Shown here: positions 20,949-30,685 of the stretch, piece by piece
Layout: the number at the start of each line of letters is the position of its first letter
Numbering within the stretch: position 1 is the stretch's first letter
NCBI GenBank assembly: GCA_020628095.1
Contig: JAHDFP010000005.1
Coordinates: 186,001-250,000, forward strand
Direction: 5' to 3'
DNA: 64,000 bases
DNA from: Saprospiraceae bacterium
Lineage (GTDB): Bacteria; Bacteroidota; Bacteroidia; Chitinophagales; Saprospiraceae
Position numbers and translations under genes: made by a program
Notes under the pieces: generated by a model
The model's input: only the letters and a program-made list of their open reading frames with translations
Database searches by the model: none
Told to the model about the DNA's origin: nothing

Positions 20949-21275
20949 ATGGCAAAGAAAAAGAAAAAAGTCGTCGTATCTCCCAAATCAAAGTCCGAAG
21001 AAACCAAGGTCAAAGCAGTAAAAACCACAACGCGTGCAAGAAAGTCGGCTGTTGCCGCTAAGTCTGTCGAAATGCCTTTTGGTAAGAAAAATTATACATG
21101 GGTTCTGGGGGGCATCGCGCTTATTGCCATAGGCATGTTGCTCATGATGGGTGGATTTAACGAAGATCCCAATGTCTGGGACGAGTCTAAAATCTACGGC
21201 TTTCAGCGCACCGTGCTTGCACCGATAGTCATACTCGCTGGACTGATCGTAGAAATCTTCGCCATATTCAAATAG
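20949..21275 (+). CDS. DUF3098 small membrane protein
   Basis: 108 residues: a Lys-rich cytoplasmic start, the motif MPFGKKNYTWVLGGIALIAIGMLLMMGG, and a second membrane helix at the C-terminus. This two-helix pattern with FGxxNY and GGF...P is DUF3098, whose place between ftsX and uppP is typical of Bacteroidota. Role unknown; the position suggests envelope or division work. Confidence 0.85.
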   Translation: MAKKKKKVVVSPKSKSEETKVKAVKTTTRARKSAVAAKSVEMPFGKKNYTWVLGGIALIAIGMLLMMGGFNEDPNVWDESKIYGFQRTVLAPIVILAGLIVEIFAIFK

Positions 21276-21290
21276 ACTTTCCTTCTCTTT

Positions 21291-22085
21291 ATGAGTGAAA
21301 TATTGGAGGCCCTCATTCTTGGAATTGTTCAGGGCCTAACAGAGTTTTTACCTGTCAGTAGCAGTGGTCATCTTGAGATAATGAAGTATCTAATGGATGA
21401 TGACAGTCTAGCTGAGCAAAGCATGCTTACGACCGTATTCCTGCACTTTGCGACAGCCATAGCGACAATCGTTGTTTTCCGAAAGGACATTATCCAGGTA
21501 ATCAGCAATATACTTAAGCGAGATTCCAATGCTCTTAAATTCGCTATGTATATCATTATCAGTATGATACCAGCGGCCATCATAGGTGTGCTATACGACG
21601 ATATAATAGATGACTACTTCCATCGCAAAATCAAACTGGTTTCATGCATGTTATTAGTCACTGGTGTACTATTATTTATATCAGAACGCATAAGACCTAA
21701 AGAAGCAAAGATGAATGCCGTTAAGTCCTTTATTGTCGGTATAAGCCAAGCCATTGCCATCTTGCCGGGCATATCACGATCTGGGGCGACCATAGCAACC
21801 TCTTTGATTCTTGGTATTGATAAGCGCGAGGCGGCCAGATTTTCTTTTCTTATGGTTATTCCCTTGATCTTCGGCAAGATAGCTAAGGATTTGGTGTCTG
21901 GTGACTTTGTGGAGAACATGCCTTCTGGTATGTATTTATCCGTTGGCTTTATTGCGGCCTTTATAACAGGAGTATTAGCCTGTCTATTTATGATTAAGAT
22001 CGTCCAGCGATCTAAGCTGAGTTATTTTTCTATTTATTGTTTTATAGCTGGTATCGGTATGCTCATCTATAGCAGCTATTTTTAG
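21291..22085 (+). CDS. uppP: Undecaprenyl-diphosphate phosphatase UppP/BacA
   Basis: Inner-membrane enzyme that recycles undecaprenyl pyrophosphate to the monophosphate carrier for cell-wall and glycan synthesis; overproduction gives bacitracin resistance. Both family signatures are present: GIVQGLTEFLPVSSSGHL near the N-terminus and LPGISRSGATIATSLILG in the middle, which hold the catalytic Glu, Ser, His and Arg residues. 264 residues with about eight membrane helices is the normal size. It ends 3 bp before truB. Confidence 0.97.
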   Translation: MSEILEALILGIVQGLTEFLPVSSSGHLEIMKYLMDDDSLAEQSMLTTVFLHFATAIATIVVFRKDIIQVISNILKRDSNALKFAMYIIISMIPAAIIGVLYDDIIDDYFHRKIKLVSCMLLVTGVLLFISERIRPKEAKMNAVKSFIVGISQAIAILPGISRSGATIATSLILGIDKREAARFSFLMVIPLIFGKIAKDLVSGDFVENMPSGMYLSVGFIAAFITGVLACLFMIKIVQRSKLSYFSIYCFIAGIGMLIYSSYF

Positions 22086-22088
22086 TGT

Positions 22089-22814
22089 ATGAAGTTAGTA
22101 GACAAGAGAACTGATATCTCAGATATAGATTTCTTAGAAGGTGCTGTGATTCTGATAGATAAGCCCAAGGATTGGACTTCTTTTGATGTCGTCAATAAGA
22201 TCAGATTCCATCTAAGGGATCTCTACGGTATAAAAAAAATAAAGGTAGGTCATAACGGCACCTTAGACCCATTGGCGACAGGGCTACTGATGATATTTAC
22301 AGGTAAGTATACTAAGTTGATACCGCAACATGACCAATATGATAAGGCCTATAGAGGTATCATCAAGATAGGAGCAACGACAGCCAGCCTAGATGCAGAA
22401 CTTCCCGAAGAAAACATCATGCCTTACGATCATGTTACAGATACACTGATAAAAGAAAAAGCAGAATCCTTCTTAGGCGAAAGCGAACAGGTTATCCCTA
22501 TTTACTCAGCCGTTAAGCAAAATGGTCAGGCGCTCTATAAACTGGCAAGGAAAGGAAAAAAGGTAAAACCAAAATCAAGACTTGTCAAGATAGACTACTT
22601 TAATATTGATGAAATAAATCTACCATATATTAACTTTGACGTGAAATGCTCTAAAGGCACTTACATCAGAGCACTTGCCCGAGATATAGGGGAATGCATG
22701 GAGACGAGTGCTTATCTATATAAGTTGGAGCGAACGGAAATTGGTAATTTTTCGATAGAAAATGCGTTAGATGTACAGACATTTTGCCAGGCTATTAAGA
22801 ACAAAAAGGTATGA
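22089..22814 (+). CDS. truB: tRNA pseudouridine(55) synthase TruB
   Basis: Makes pseudouridine 55 in the T-loop of tRNAs. The family opening is present (GAVILIDKPKDWTSFDVVNKIR). The catalytic motif GHNGTLDPLATGLL carries the nucleophilic Asp, and KGTYIRALARDIGE lies in the second half. 241 residues, typical for Bacteroidota. Its last four bases overlap the start of gldA, so translation is probably coupled. Confidence 0.96.
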   Translation: MKLVDKRTDISDIDFLEGAVILIDKPKDWTSFDVVNKIRFHLRDLYGIKKIKVGHNGTLDPLATGLLMIFTGKYTKLIPQHDQYDKAYRGIIKIGATTASLDAELPEENIMPYDHVTDTLIKEKAESFLGESEQVIPIYSAVKQNGQALYKLARKGKKVKPKSRLVKIDYFNIDEINLPYINFDVKCSKGTYIRALARDIGECMETSAYLYKLERTEIGNFSIENALDVQTFCQAIKNKKV

Positions 22815-23725
22815 GTATAGTAGTCAATAATTTGACTAAGCGATATAACGATCAATTGGCTCTCGATGATATTTCATTCGAGGCACAGCATGGACAAATC
22901 ACTGGATTAGTAGGACCTAATGGTGCTGGAAAATCTACCACGATGAAAATACTCACCTGTTTTATCCCTGCCACTTCTGGTGAGGCTAGAGTCTGCGGAA
23001 AAGATGTCAATGACGACAGCATAGACCTAAGGCAACAGATCGGTTACCTGCCCGAGCACAATCCACTATACAAGAGCATGTATGTCAGAGAATATCTCAA
23101 TTTCGTCTGCAAAATACATCAAATCAAAGATGCCAAATCTGCCATCTCACGAGTCATAGAAAAAGTAGGCCTCACAGAAGAAAGACACAAAAAAATAAAC
23201 CAACTATCCAAAGGGTACAAACAAAGAGTCGGCATTGCACAAGCACTCATACATGACCCCAAAGTGTTAATCCTTGACGAACCTATATCTGGACTCGATC
23301 CTAATCAGCTAGAAGAAATAAGAATGCTCATCAGTGGTCTGAAAGAAGATAAGACTATTATATTCTCATCACATATTCTCCAAGAGGTAGAATCTATCTG
23401 CGATAAAATAGTCATCCTCAACAAAGGAAAAATAGCCGCAGATGACATGCTGGCTAATCTTAAGAGCAAAGGCATACAAGAGCTAATAGAGGTAGAATTT
23501 TTGATGCCTGTAGAGAAGTCCACGCTTCTTTCTTCCTTTCAAGAAATCGGTGTAGAATCGATCTCTAAGACACAATTTATTCTCACACCAAAGACGGAAT
23601 CTGATATACGCGGAGATATATTTGATTTTGCGGTTAAGCATAATAACAAACTCATAGGTCTTCAAAAAAGAAAGTCTTCTTTAGAAAATGTATTCAAGAA
23701 CGTCACCAAATCTCAAGACAATTGA
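22811..23725 (+). CDS. gldA: Gliding-associated ABC transporter ATPase GldA
   Basis: 304-residue ABC ATPase: Walker A GPNGAGKSTTMK, signature LSKGYKQRVGIAQAL, Walker B VLILDEPISGLDP and switch His in SSHILQEVE. The C-terminal about 90 residues match the GldA/DrrA extension. With GldF and GldG it forms the transporter required for gliding in Flavobacterium; in non-gliding species the complex persists with unknown cargo. gldF begins inside its stop codon. Confidence 0.92.
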   Translation: MSIVVNNLTKRYNDQLALDDISFEAQHGQITGLVGPNGAGKSTTMKILTCFIPATSGEARVCGKDVNDDSIDLRQQIGYLPEHNPLYKSMYVREYLNFVCKIHQIKDAKSAISRVIEKVGLTEERHKKINQLSKGYKQRVGIAQALIHDPKVLILDEPISGLDPNQLEEIRMLISGLKEDKTIIFSSHILQEVESICDKIVILNKGKIAADDMLANLKSKGIQELIEVEFLMPVEKSTLLSSFQEIGVESISKTQFILTPKTESDIRGDIFDFAVKHNNKLIGLQKRKSSLENVFKNVTKSQDN

Positions 23726-24453
23726 TCAGCGTCTATTACAAAGAACTTAAGAACTTTCTAAGTTCGCTCACAGGGTATATCGCGATTATCATATTTCTGG
23801 TGGTTTGCAGTCTTTTTGTGTGGGTGATAACTGAGAATAATTTATTCAATTATAACTATGCGAGTATCGCCCAGTTGTTTGACATTGCGCCATTGGTCTT
23901 TATCATCTTGATTCCAGGTATTACCATGAATGCCTTTGCAGAAGAAAAGCAGAATGGTACCATAGAGTTTTTGACTACAAAGCCACTAAGTGATTTTCAG
24001 ATTATATCTGGCAAATATCTGGCGGCAATGACCATCGTATTTCTAGCGATATTGCCCACCTTGATTTATTATTACAGTGTATATCAATTGGGGTCGCCCA
24101 AAGGGAATATAGATACGGGAGCAGTCATAGGGTCCTATGTCGGTCTATTCTTATTGGCAGGTATATTCGCGGCAATAGGAATGTTCATGTCCATCCTGAC
24201 TTCTAATCAAATCGCCGCTTTTATACTGACAGCTTTTGCTTGCTTTTTCTTTTATTGGATATTTGATTTCATATCTGAGTTGCCTGCATTCTACGGCAAG
24301 GTAGATGATATTATAAAAGGAATAGGGATAGACTACCACTACACTAATATCAGTCGTGGAAGAATAGACACCCGTGATGTGGTGTACTTCTTATCCATGA
24401 TATTATTTTTCTTATGGCTCACCTACGTGACATTGGATAAAAGAAAATGGTAA
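23722..24453 (+). CDS. gldF: Gliding-associated ABC transporter permease GldF
   Basis: 243 residues with six membrane segments. The motif FAEEKQNGTIEFLTTKPLSDFQI in the first cytoplasmic loop is typical of ABC-2-type permeases of the GldF group. The start is TTG within TTGA, overlapping the gldA stop by four bases, which indicates translational coupling. The missing fourth partner of a canonical ABC-2 exporter is supplied by GldG. Confidence 0.92.
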   Translation: MISVYYKELKNFLSSLTGYIAIIIFLVVCSLFVWVITENNLFNYNYASIAQLFDIAPLVFIILIPGITMNAFAEEKQNGTIEFLTTKPLSDFQIISGKYLAAMTIVFLAILPTLIYYYSVYQLGSPKGNIDTGAVIGSYVGLFLLAGIFAAIGMFMSILTSNQIAAFILTAFACFFFYWIFDFISELPAFYGKVDDIIKGIGIDYHYTNISRGRIDTRDVVYFLSMILFFLWLTYVTLDKRKW

Positions 24454-24459
24454 GGAGAG

Positions 24460-26166
24460 ATGAAGAATAGAAAAAGATCCATATCACTAATTATTCAGAC
24501 GTTTATCGTAGCGGCTATTGTTGTTGTGGTTAATTTGATCGCTAATCATTTTTACACATATATCGACCTCACTCAGGATAAGCAATTCACACTAGAACCA
24601 GCTACTCAGAAGCTATTGGGGGATGTCGATGATATTATTTTTATAGAAGTTCTGTTAGATGGAGAGATGACAGCGGGATTCAAAAAACTAAAGGAACGGA
24701 CGCTAGAGATTCTCAAACAATTCAAATCCGAAAATCCATCTTTAGAATACAACTTTATCAATCCCTCGGCTGGAACTATCGAAGAGATAAATACAGTAAG
24801 AAGAAACCTGAGTGCCGATGGTATATCACCTGTCAATCTATTTATACAAGAAGGTGACCAACGTGTAGAAAAATTAATATATCCGTATGCCATAATCAAA
24901 TCAGGAAGTCGAAAACTACCTGTCAATCTGCTCGAACCCATCGGTAGGGGAGAGAACGAAATGGATGGCATACAAAAGTCAGTCACACTGATAGAATACA
25001 AACTCGCCAGCGGCATAGCCAAAATCAAAGCAGATAAGATACCTCTGGTGGCATTTACTGCTGGTCATGGTGAGCTATTACCTTCACAGACGGCAACCCT
25101 TGAACAAGAGCTGGGTGCGACAATGGAGTTTGGAAGAATAAATCTGGACACCTTATACAAGGTCAATCAACTCCTTGACGTCCTTATAGTCGCTCGTCCG
25201 CAAGAGGCTTTGAGTCTAAAAGATCAATTCAAAATAGATCAGTACATTATGAATGGGGGTAAGGTTATCTGGCTCATAGATCAGTTTGACATCAAGTTAG
25301 ATAGTCTCAATCGCAATGTCGCTTATGTCCCTCGGAAAATAGATCATGGATTGGATAATCTGTTTTTTAAATATGGGATCAGGATTAATTCGGATCTGAT
25401 TTTGGATTTAGAAAATTCTCAGATCATGCAAGTTGTCGGCGTACAAGGTGGTGAAGAACAGCAAAGACTTTTTAGCTGGGTTTATGATCCGCTACTACAG
25501 GCTAATCGTGATAACAAAATCGTCAAAAGCATAGACAGGGTGAGATCCACGTTCCCTAGTTCTATCTCAGTTCTTAATGAAACTGCAGAAATAAAAGATC
25601 AGGTGTTACTGACAAGTTCTGATTATAGTAGGCGACAGATATATCCTATGCGTTTGAGTTTTGAGATACTCAGATTAGAGCAAAAGATAGAGGCGTATGA
25701 CAAGAAAAAAATTCCTGTGGCGGTATTAATGGAAGGCGAGTTTCAATCCTTTTTCAAAAATAGAGTCACAGAAGAAATGAACAGTACGCTAGATAAGATC
25801 GGCAGTTCTTTCAAAGAAAAAAGTGTACCCACGACTCAGGTGTTCGTATCAGATCCTGACATTATCAAAAACATGTATGACCCTAACAGTTCTAAGATAA
25901 GCCCTATGGGATATAACCCCTGGGATGGAACGGTAAGCAATGGCAACAAGCAGTTCATGGTTAACCTTATAGAATATCTCGTCGATGATTATCAGTTAGC
26001 CGACGCCAGAGCTAAAACATTAAAACTAAGATTACTGGATCAGGTCGAACTAGAAAAAAACAAAACAAAGTGGCAAGTGATCAATGTAGTTATGCCCGTC
26101 CTTGTTATTATGTTATTTGGCTTTTTGTTTAATTATCTCAGAAAAAGAAAATACGGCTCAGTCTAA
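24460..26166 (+). CDS. gldG: Gliding-associated ABC auxiliary protein GldG
   Basis: 568 residues: an N-terminal membrane helix (about 8-30), a large periplasmic domain containing FTAGHGE and the pattern VLIVARPQEALS...DQYIMNGGKVIWLID, and a C-terminal membrane helix (about 538-560) before a basic tail. This is the GldG/DUF4350-like layout. It starts 6 bp after gldF and completes the gldAFG operon. Its last nine bases overlap the convergent SRPBCC gene. Confidence 0.92.
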   Translation: MKNRKRSISLIIQTFIVAAIVVVVNLIANHFYTYIDLTQDKQFTLEPATQKLLGDVDDIIFIEVLLDGEMTAGFKKLKERTLEILKQFKSENPSLEYNFINPSAGTIEEINTVRRNLSADGISPVNLFIQEGDQRVEKLIYPYAIIKSGSRKLPVNLLEPIGRGENEMDGIQKSVTLIEYKLASGIAKIKADKIPLVAFTAGHGELLPSQTATLEQELGATMEFGRINLDTLYKVNQLLDVLIVARPQEALSLKDQFKIDQYIMNGGKVIWLIDQFDIKLDSLNRNVAYVPRKIDHGLDNLFFKYGIRINSDLILDLENSQIMQVVGVQGGEEQQRLFSWVYDPLLQANRDNKIVKSIDRVRSTFPSSISVLNETAEIKDQVLLTSSDYSRRQIYPMRLSFEILRLEQKIEAYDKKKIPVAVLMEGEFQSFFKNRVTEEMNSTLDKIGSSFKEKSVPTTQVFVSDPDIIKNMYDPNSSKISPMGYNPWDGTVSNGNKQFMVNLIEYLVDDYQLADARAKTLKLRLLDQVELEKNKTKWQVINVVMPVLVIMLFGFLFNYLRKRKYGSV

Positions 26167-26607
26167 TTTCTCAAGATACTTTTTAAGCATAATAAGAGCC
26201 TGAGGCCAGCCATCCGCTACGGCCTTGTAGTACCAGTCCCATATAGTGTCTCCTTCTTTCTTAAATCCGTTCTGAGTGACTTTTAAGATAGAATAATTGT
26301 CATGTGCAGCGACATCATATTTGATGGTGAATGGTCCTAATATGGGCTTCTCAGAATTGATATATAAGACATCTTCCAGATATAGGTGACTACGGTAGTT
26401 ATAAAGGTTAATCCTTCCCGTACTGATGAATTTGATACCCTCCGAAGATCTCAGCCAAGTCAAGGTATATAATCCGCCATCTTTTCTTTCTATGAAGCAT
26501 GAATCTACACCCCACCAAGCTTTCAGATGATTTATATCCATAAGAGCCTCGAGAATTTCCTTTGGATCACAATTTATTCTTATCTCTGATACAACGACTC
26601 GCTTCAT
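26158..26607 (-). CDS. SRPBCC/AHSA1-type ligand-binding protein
   Basis: 149 residues with the START/AHSA1 pattern: an N-terminal strand with ILEALMDINHLKAWWG, a central FTIKYDVAAHDNYSILKVTQNGF, and the C-terminal helix (DWYYKAVADGWPQALIMLKKYLE) typical of the SRPBCC helix-grip fold. Members bind hydrophobic ligands or assist Hsp90; no specific ligand can be named. It is the last gene of the minus-strand cluster with the cytochrome and SCO genes (9 bp after the cytochrome stop). Confidence 0.85.
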   Translation of the reverse strand: MKRVVVSEIRINCDPKEILEALMDINHLKAWWGVDSCFIERKDGGLYTLTWLRSSEGIKFISTGRINLYNYRSHLYLEDVLYINSEKPILGPFTIKYDVAAHDNYSILKVTQNGFKKEGDTIWDWYYKAVADGWPQALIMLKKYLEKLD

Positions 26608-26616
26608 ATTAGTTAT

Positions 26617-26979
26617 TTATTGCGACGTGCATTGTGAGAGTAGGGTCTTGGTTCTTTTTATGGTGAGTTCCTCATTCCGTCCATTCATATCTGACATAAT
26701 GTAGTTAGAAATATTGCTTACTTCTACATCACTCAGACCTTCTATCGCGACCATTTCTAATAAGGTTTCTGGATGATTTATACCCTGCGTAATGATACAC
26801 GGTAGCTCATCTATTCTTACATCCATGTCTTTCATAGCAGGGTATAGGTCCTCTACACCCGAACCATCCTCCATGTGACAATGAGCGCAATGTGTTACAT
26901 ATAAGTCTTTTCCTTGTTGGTATTGCACATAATCGCAAGCTGTGAAGAAAACTAATAATATGAGACTAATGCGTTTCAT
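26617..26979 (-). CDS. Monohaem cytochrome c lipoprotein
   Basis: The start chosen is the ATG at 26979, giving MKRISLILLVFFTAC with the lipidated Cys15; a longer frame to 27024 has no signal. Haem attachment is CAHCH (31-35) in GKDLYVTHCAHCHMEDGSG, and the distal Met ligand is probably in LYPAMKDM or MVAIEGLSDVEVSNISNYI. It is a small class I electron carrier in the periplasm. The 5' end overlaps the SCO gene by 14 bases, so the two are translated as a pair and probably work together in cytochrome oxidase assembly or respiration. Confidence 0.9.
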   Translation of the reverse strand: MKRISLILLVFFTACDYVQYQQGKDLYVTHCAHCHMEDGSGVEDLYPAMKDMDVRIDELPCIITQGINHPETLLEMVAIEGLSDVEVSNISNYIMSDMNGRNEELTIKRTKTLLSQCTSQ

Positions 26980-27589
26980 ATTCTTTAAGCAAAACGTCGA
27001 TATGCAATAGTAGCTTGTCCACATCCTCTGGGTCAGTACCTAAGCCAAATGATCGGATACGCCGATGTGTATCTACTAAAGTAATATATCCAGAATGATT
27101 GAATCCACCAGGTGCTTCTGGATCATCAAAGGCACTATTAAAATAGTATTCCGCCAAGTCATGCAACTCGTCCTTATCTCCTGTCAAGAACATCCATTTA
27201 TCCGTATTGATATTGAGGCTTTCTGCGTAGTCTTTGAGCCGAGTAGGGGTGTCTCTTTTGGGGTCTATGGAGTGACTCACTAGTCTTATAAGATCGTTGT
27301 CCTCGTATTTCTTGTATATACGAAGCATCTGCTTTTTTACTTTTGGGCAGATCGTCGGACAGAAAGAGAAAAAGAAATCCGACAAGTATATGTAGTTATC
27401 CAAATCTGCATTGGTAACTGAGACACTATCTTGTGTCAATAGTGAGAACTCTGGTATCGTATGATATACCGTGTCATTATCTATCACTTCTCTATCTCCT
27501 AATATGGGAAGGACATCAGGAATATCCGATCGCTGACACCCCACCAGAAAGCAAGTAATTAGAAGTGCGACTAAGGGATTAATTTTCAT
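26966..27589 (-). CDS. SCO1/SenC-family copper/thiol protein, lipoprotein
   Basis: 207 residues. A lipobox (LVGC, Cys18) places it in the periplasm. The thioredoxin-like fold carries the copper-binding CPTIC (Cys77, Cys81) in DFFFSFCPTICPKVKKQM and the conserved His in GGFNHSGYITLVD. SCO proteins deliver copper to the CuA site of cytochrome c oxidase or act as thiol reductases. It overlaps the unknown lipoprotein upstream by 11 bases and the cytochrome gene downstream. Confidence 0.94.
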   Translation of the reverse strand: MKINPLVALLITCFLVGCQRSDIPDVLPILGDREVIDNDTVYHTIPEFSLLTQDSVSVTNADLDNYIYLSDFFFSFCPTICPKVKKQMLRIYKKYEDNDLIRLVSHSIDPKRDTPTRLKDYAESLNINTDKWMFLTGDKDELHDLAEYYFNSAFDDPEAPGGFNHSGYITLVDTHRRIRSFGLGTDPEDVDKLLLHIDVLLKEYETH

Positions 27590-27977
27590 TGAGAAATTCT
27601 TTTGCTGATTTTATAGAAGCGTACATGTCATCACTGACCTTAGTGATTTTTATCTTTTCGCTCTCCAGATATTTGAGTTTGGACTCTTTAGTAGAATCTT
27701 TGTATGATTTATAGACCTGAAAATCAGACATCCAATCCATCATGCCATCATCGGCTTGTTGTAATCGAGTAATAAGCGATTGTGATATGCTATCCTGAGA
27801 TTCTTGCTTCTTTATTTTTCTTCTTAGTTTGTTAATGGTCGATATCTCTGGCATGACTTCGTCGTGTATTCTTATGACTTCATCATAGAGTGTCTTTACT
27901 TCGCGGTCATGAGGATCACTACGGCATCCTACTATGAAAAGAAATAATATGACATAGGACATTATTTTCATAATCAT
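27579..27977 (-). CDS. Helical lipoprotein of unknown function
   Basis: 132 residues. A lipobox (LFIVGC, Cys18) is followed by a fully helical, charged mature part with heptad-like spacing (ISTINKLRRKIKKQESQDSI). First gene of the four-gene cluster ending in the SRPBCC gene. Similar small coiled-coil lipoproteins accompany SCO/cytochrome genes in Bacteroidota; no function can be assigned. Confidence 0.75.
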   Translation of the reverse strand: MIMKIMSYVILFLFIVGCRSDPHDREVKTLYDEVIRIHDEVMPEISTINKLRRKIKKQESQDSISQSLITRLQQADDGMMDWMSDFQVYKSYKDSTKESKLKYLESEKIKITKVSDDMYASIKSAKEFLNEN

Positions 27978-28003
27978 AAAACCAAATAAATTAAAAGATG
28001 TTT

Positions 28004-28011
28004 CAAAGTTA
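28004..28011 (-). promoter_or_regulatory. Candidate -7 box of the lipoprotein-SCO-cytochrome operon
   Basis: Read on the minus strand the bases are TAACTTTG, an exact TAnnTTTG match, 27 bp before the ATG at 27977. No TTG lies at the usual -33 distance, so support is partial. Confidence 0.4.
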
Positions 28012-28052
28012 CATGCATATATTTAGACTGTCATATTCGATGTAATATCAAG

Positions 28053-29462
28053 ATGAAAAGATCCATTCTATGGTTTAGAAATGATCTAAGGCTACATGAT
28101 AACGAAGCCTTATTAGATGCACTCAAACATAATGAAGAAATCATTCCTGTCTATGTTTTTGATGATCGTTTTTTCAAATCCAAAACTAAATTTGGCTTTG
28201 AGAAAACGGGTGCAGCAAGAAAGAGATTTATAGCCGAATGTGTACAAGATCTTAGACAGAATCTCAAGAAATTATCGACCAACCTTTATGTCCGCGAGGG
28301 TCTGACAGAAGAAATCATACCTGAGATCGCCAGACAATACAAAACCAGTTATGTCTACTGTAATCGGGATCGTACGCAAGAAGAAGTCGACATGCAGGAT
28401 GCATTGGAGAAAAGTCTATGGTCTATAGGTCAGGAGATGCGCTATTATCGCGGCAAAATGCTCTACTATACAGCGGACTTACCCTTTCCTGTGACACATT
28501 GCCCAGATCAGTTTACGCCTTTCCGAAAAGAGGTAGAAAAATTTGTCAAAATAAGGTCTCCTCTCGTAGAGCCGACAGAAAATATCAAACCGCTTTCGGA
28601 AGAATTAGAAGAAGGAGAGATACCATATTTAAGCTCTAACAATTGTAATAATACACACGATAAGGGTTTATATCAGAGCGGTGGTGAAACCGAAGGCCGA
28701 AAATTACTTAATAAATACATCTGGACAGACCAATCAATAGTAGAGTATAAACAATTGAGAAACAATTTATTAGGAGATTCTTTTTCAAGTAAATTTTCAA
28801 GTTATCTATCGCAGGGGTGTCTATCTCCTAAGCTAATCTATGATGAAATAAAAAGGTTCGAATCTGAGAGAGTGTCTAATGAATCAACTTATTGGTTAGT
28901 CTTCCAATTATTGTGGCGAGACTATTTCAGATTTATTGCCAAAAAGCATGGTAACAAGATTTTTTATAAAAAAGGTATCAAAGGCAAACCTCTAAGGAAC
29001 AAACTCTATAGCAATAAGGTCTTATTTGATAAATGGGCGCAAGGGATGACAGGGATTCCTTTTGTGGATGCTAATATGAGAGAGCTCAATGCGACTGGTT
29101 ATATGTCCAACAGAGGACGTCAAAATGTGGCTTCTTTTTTAGTCCATGATATGCACCTCAATTGGCTGATGGGGGCGGAGTATTTTGAGTCAAAACTCAT
29201 AGATTACGACCCCTGTACCAACTATGGTAACTGGAATTATATCGCTGGGGTAGGGACTGATCCCAGACAAGATAGATACTTCAACTTGCCTTTTCAGGTA
29301 AAGAAATATGACCCTAAGGCAGAGTATATCCGATATTGGTTGCCAGAATTAGAAGAAGCGCCTTTAGATTTTTTGGTCAACCCTTTTTCAAGACCTGATG
29401 TCACCAAGTCCGCAGCATTCGACTATCCACAGCCCTGTGTTCATATTAAAAACTGGACTTAA
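28053..29462 (+). CDS. DASH-type cryptochrome / photolyase-family protein
   Basis: 469-residue flavoprotein. The N-terminal alpha/beta domain opens with RSILWFRNDLRLHDNEAL. The C-terminal FAD-binding domain has FQLLWRDYFRF, MTGIPFVDANMRELNATGYMSNRGRQNVASFL and DYDPCTNYGNWNYIAGVGTDPRQDRYFN, all hallmarks of the CRY-DASH group. DASH proteins repair cyclobutane pyrimidine dimers in single-stranded or looped DNA using blue light. The length fits the class. Its last four bases overlap the convergent MFS pseudogene. Confidence 0.94.
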   Translation: MKRSILWFRNDLRLHDNEALLDALKHNEEIIPVYVFDDRFFKSKTKFGFEKTGAARKRFIAECVQDLRQNLKKLSTNLYVREGLTEEIIPEIARQYKTSYVYCNRDRTQEEVDMQDALEKSLWSIGQEMRYYRGKMLYYTADLPFPVTHCPDQFTPFRKEVEKFVKIRSPLVEPTENIKPLSEELEEGEIPYLSSNNCNNTHDKGLYQSGGETEGRKLLNKYIWTDQSIVEYKQLRNNLLGDSFSSKFSSYLSQGCLSPKLIYDEIKRFESERVSNESTYWLVFQLLWRDYFRFIAKKHGNKIFYKKGIKGKPLRNKLYSNKVLFDKWAQGMTGIPFVDANMRELNATGYMSNRGRQNVASFLVHDMHLNWLMGAEYFESKLIDYDPCTNYGNWNYIAGVGTDPRQDRYFNLPFQVKKYDPKAEYIRYWLPELEEAPLDFLVNPFSRPDVTKSAAFDYPQPCVHIKNWT

Positions 29463-30685
29463 GCCGAATGATCGGCTGCTCTGAAGAGCGTTCCTTTAGG
29501 AACAAAAAGGAGAATCGTTGATAGTAATGCTAATCCAATCACAGCAAACAATAATAATCTGGATAGGGTAGGCCAATCATTGATGACATCACTAGCGATG
29601 GACAGACTGAGCAGTACCAAAGTCAAGGAGAAAAACAATCTGGACACAAGGCTTTGAAGCGAAAAGAAACTCGCCCTGATATCCTTAGTTGTCAGAGGGG
29701 CGATGACCGCATTAATCGGAGCCTTGATTAGAGATGAAGAAACACCTCACAACAATATAAGCGGCAGTACCCAAATACTTAATAAAATACCCATCATGGC
29801 TATAAGGAAAAGTTGTAAAGCAATTGCAGTCCAGCATAACATCTTGAGGCCATATCTGTCTCTTAGCCTGATGCTATTAGTCGCGGCAATAGATCCCATC
29901 ACTCTGGTGATAGCGAATATAATTCCTGAGTAAATCGCAGCATCCACAGAAAAGAGTCCATGATCCATCTCTAGTAACTTGAGGTATGGTTGATAAAACT
30001 CGTAAGGGATATGGGTCATGATATAAAGGACTACGGTGAATATAAAAACCCACTTTAGCTCATGCTGACGTAATGTGTGCAGAACGGTTTTGCTCTGATC
30101 TAAAATGCCTTTACTAGTCTTGCTTTCTAACTGATCTGGTTCTACAAAAAGAAAACTTATAATTACTCCAGGTATAACGAGAATAAATGATAATAGGTAG
30201 GCATAGTTAAGGTGCAATGCTCCAATGAATCCTCCCAATAATACAGCTACTGCGGAGGCTAATTCTGTAGCACCCACGACCTTGGCCTCGCGATCTGCAA
30301 ACTCATTCTCCTTTCCTTGTGCTTGTAAGGACTCAAAATAAAAGGCCGTATTAGTACCCGACATAAACGACATGCCAATAGCTAAAGCCACCTGACCCAC
30401 ACAGAAAACAACAAAGTCGGGTTGCGAAAGACCAAAAAGCAAATACCCCACAGCGAAACCCAGTGAAGAAATTATCAATGTGATCTTGCGTCCTATCTTA
30501 TCTGAAAAGTAACCAGATGGAACCTCAAGAAGGACAACACTCATGTAGTATATAGATTCTAATAGAATGACTTCTTTTATCTCAAGCGACTGATTGAAAT
30601 AAAGAAAAAACACGGGCAGCCAGGCCATCATGGATATAGAGGCCCTATAAAGAGGGTAGTACTTTATATTGAAATCCAGTGACAT
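29459..30685 (-). pseudogene. MFS transporter interrupted by one in-frame TGA
   Basis: Read through, this is a 408-residue major facilitator protein with about twelve membrane segments; the motif SDKIGRKITLIISSLGFAVGY is the MFS loop 2-3 signature. A TGA at 29749-29747 (minus strand) stops the frame after residue 312. The same frame then continues without any further stop for 95 residues (GVSSSLIKAPINAVIAP, then three hydrophobic segments) to the natural end. In related transporters an Arg often stands before the equivalent GxSxPxxxxxIN stretch, so CGA to TGA is a likely cause (inference). It starts directly after the LolD-like gene stop. Confidence 0.8.
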
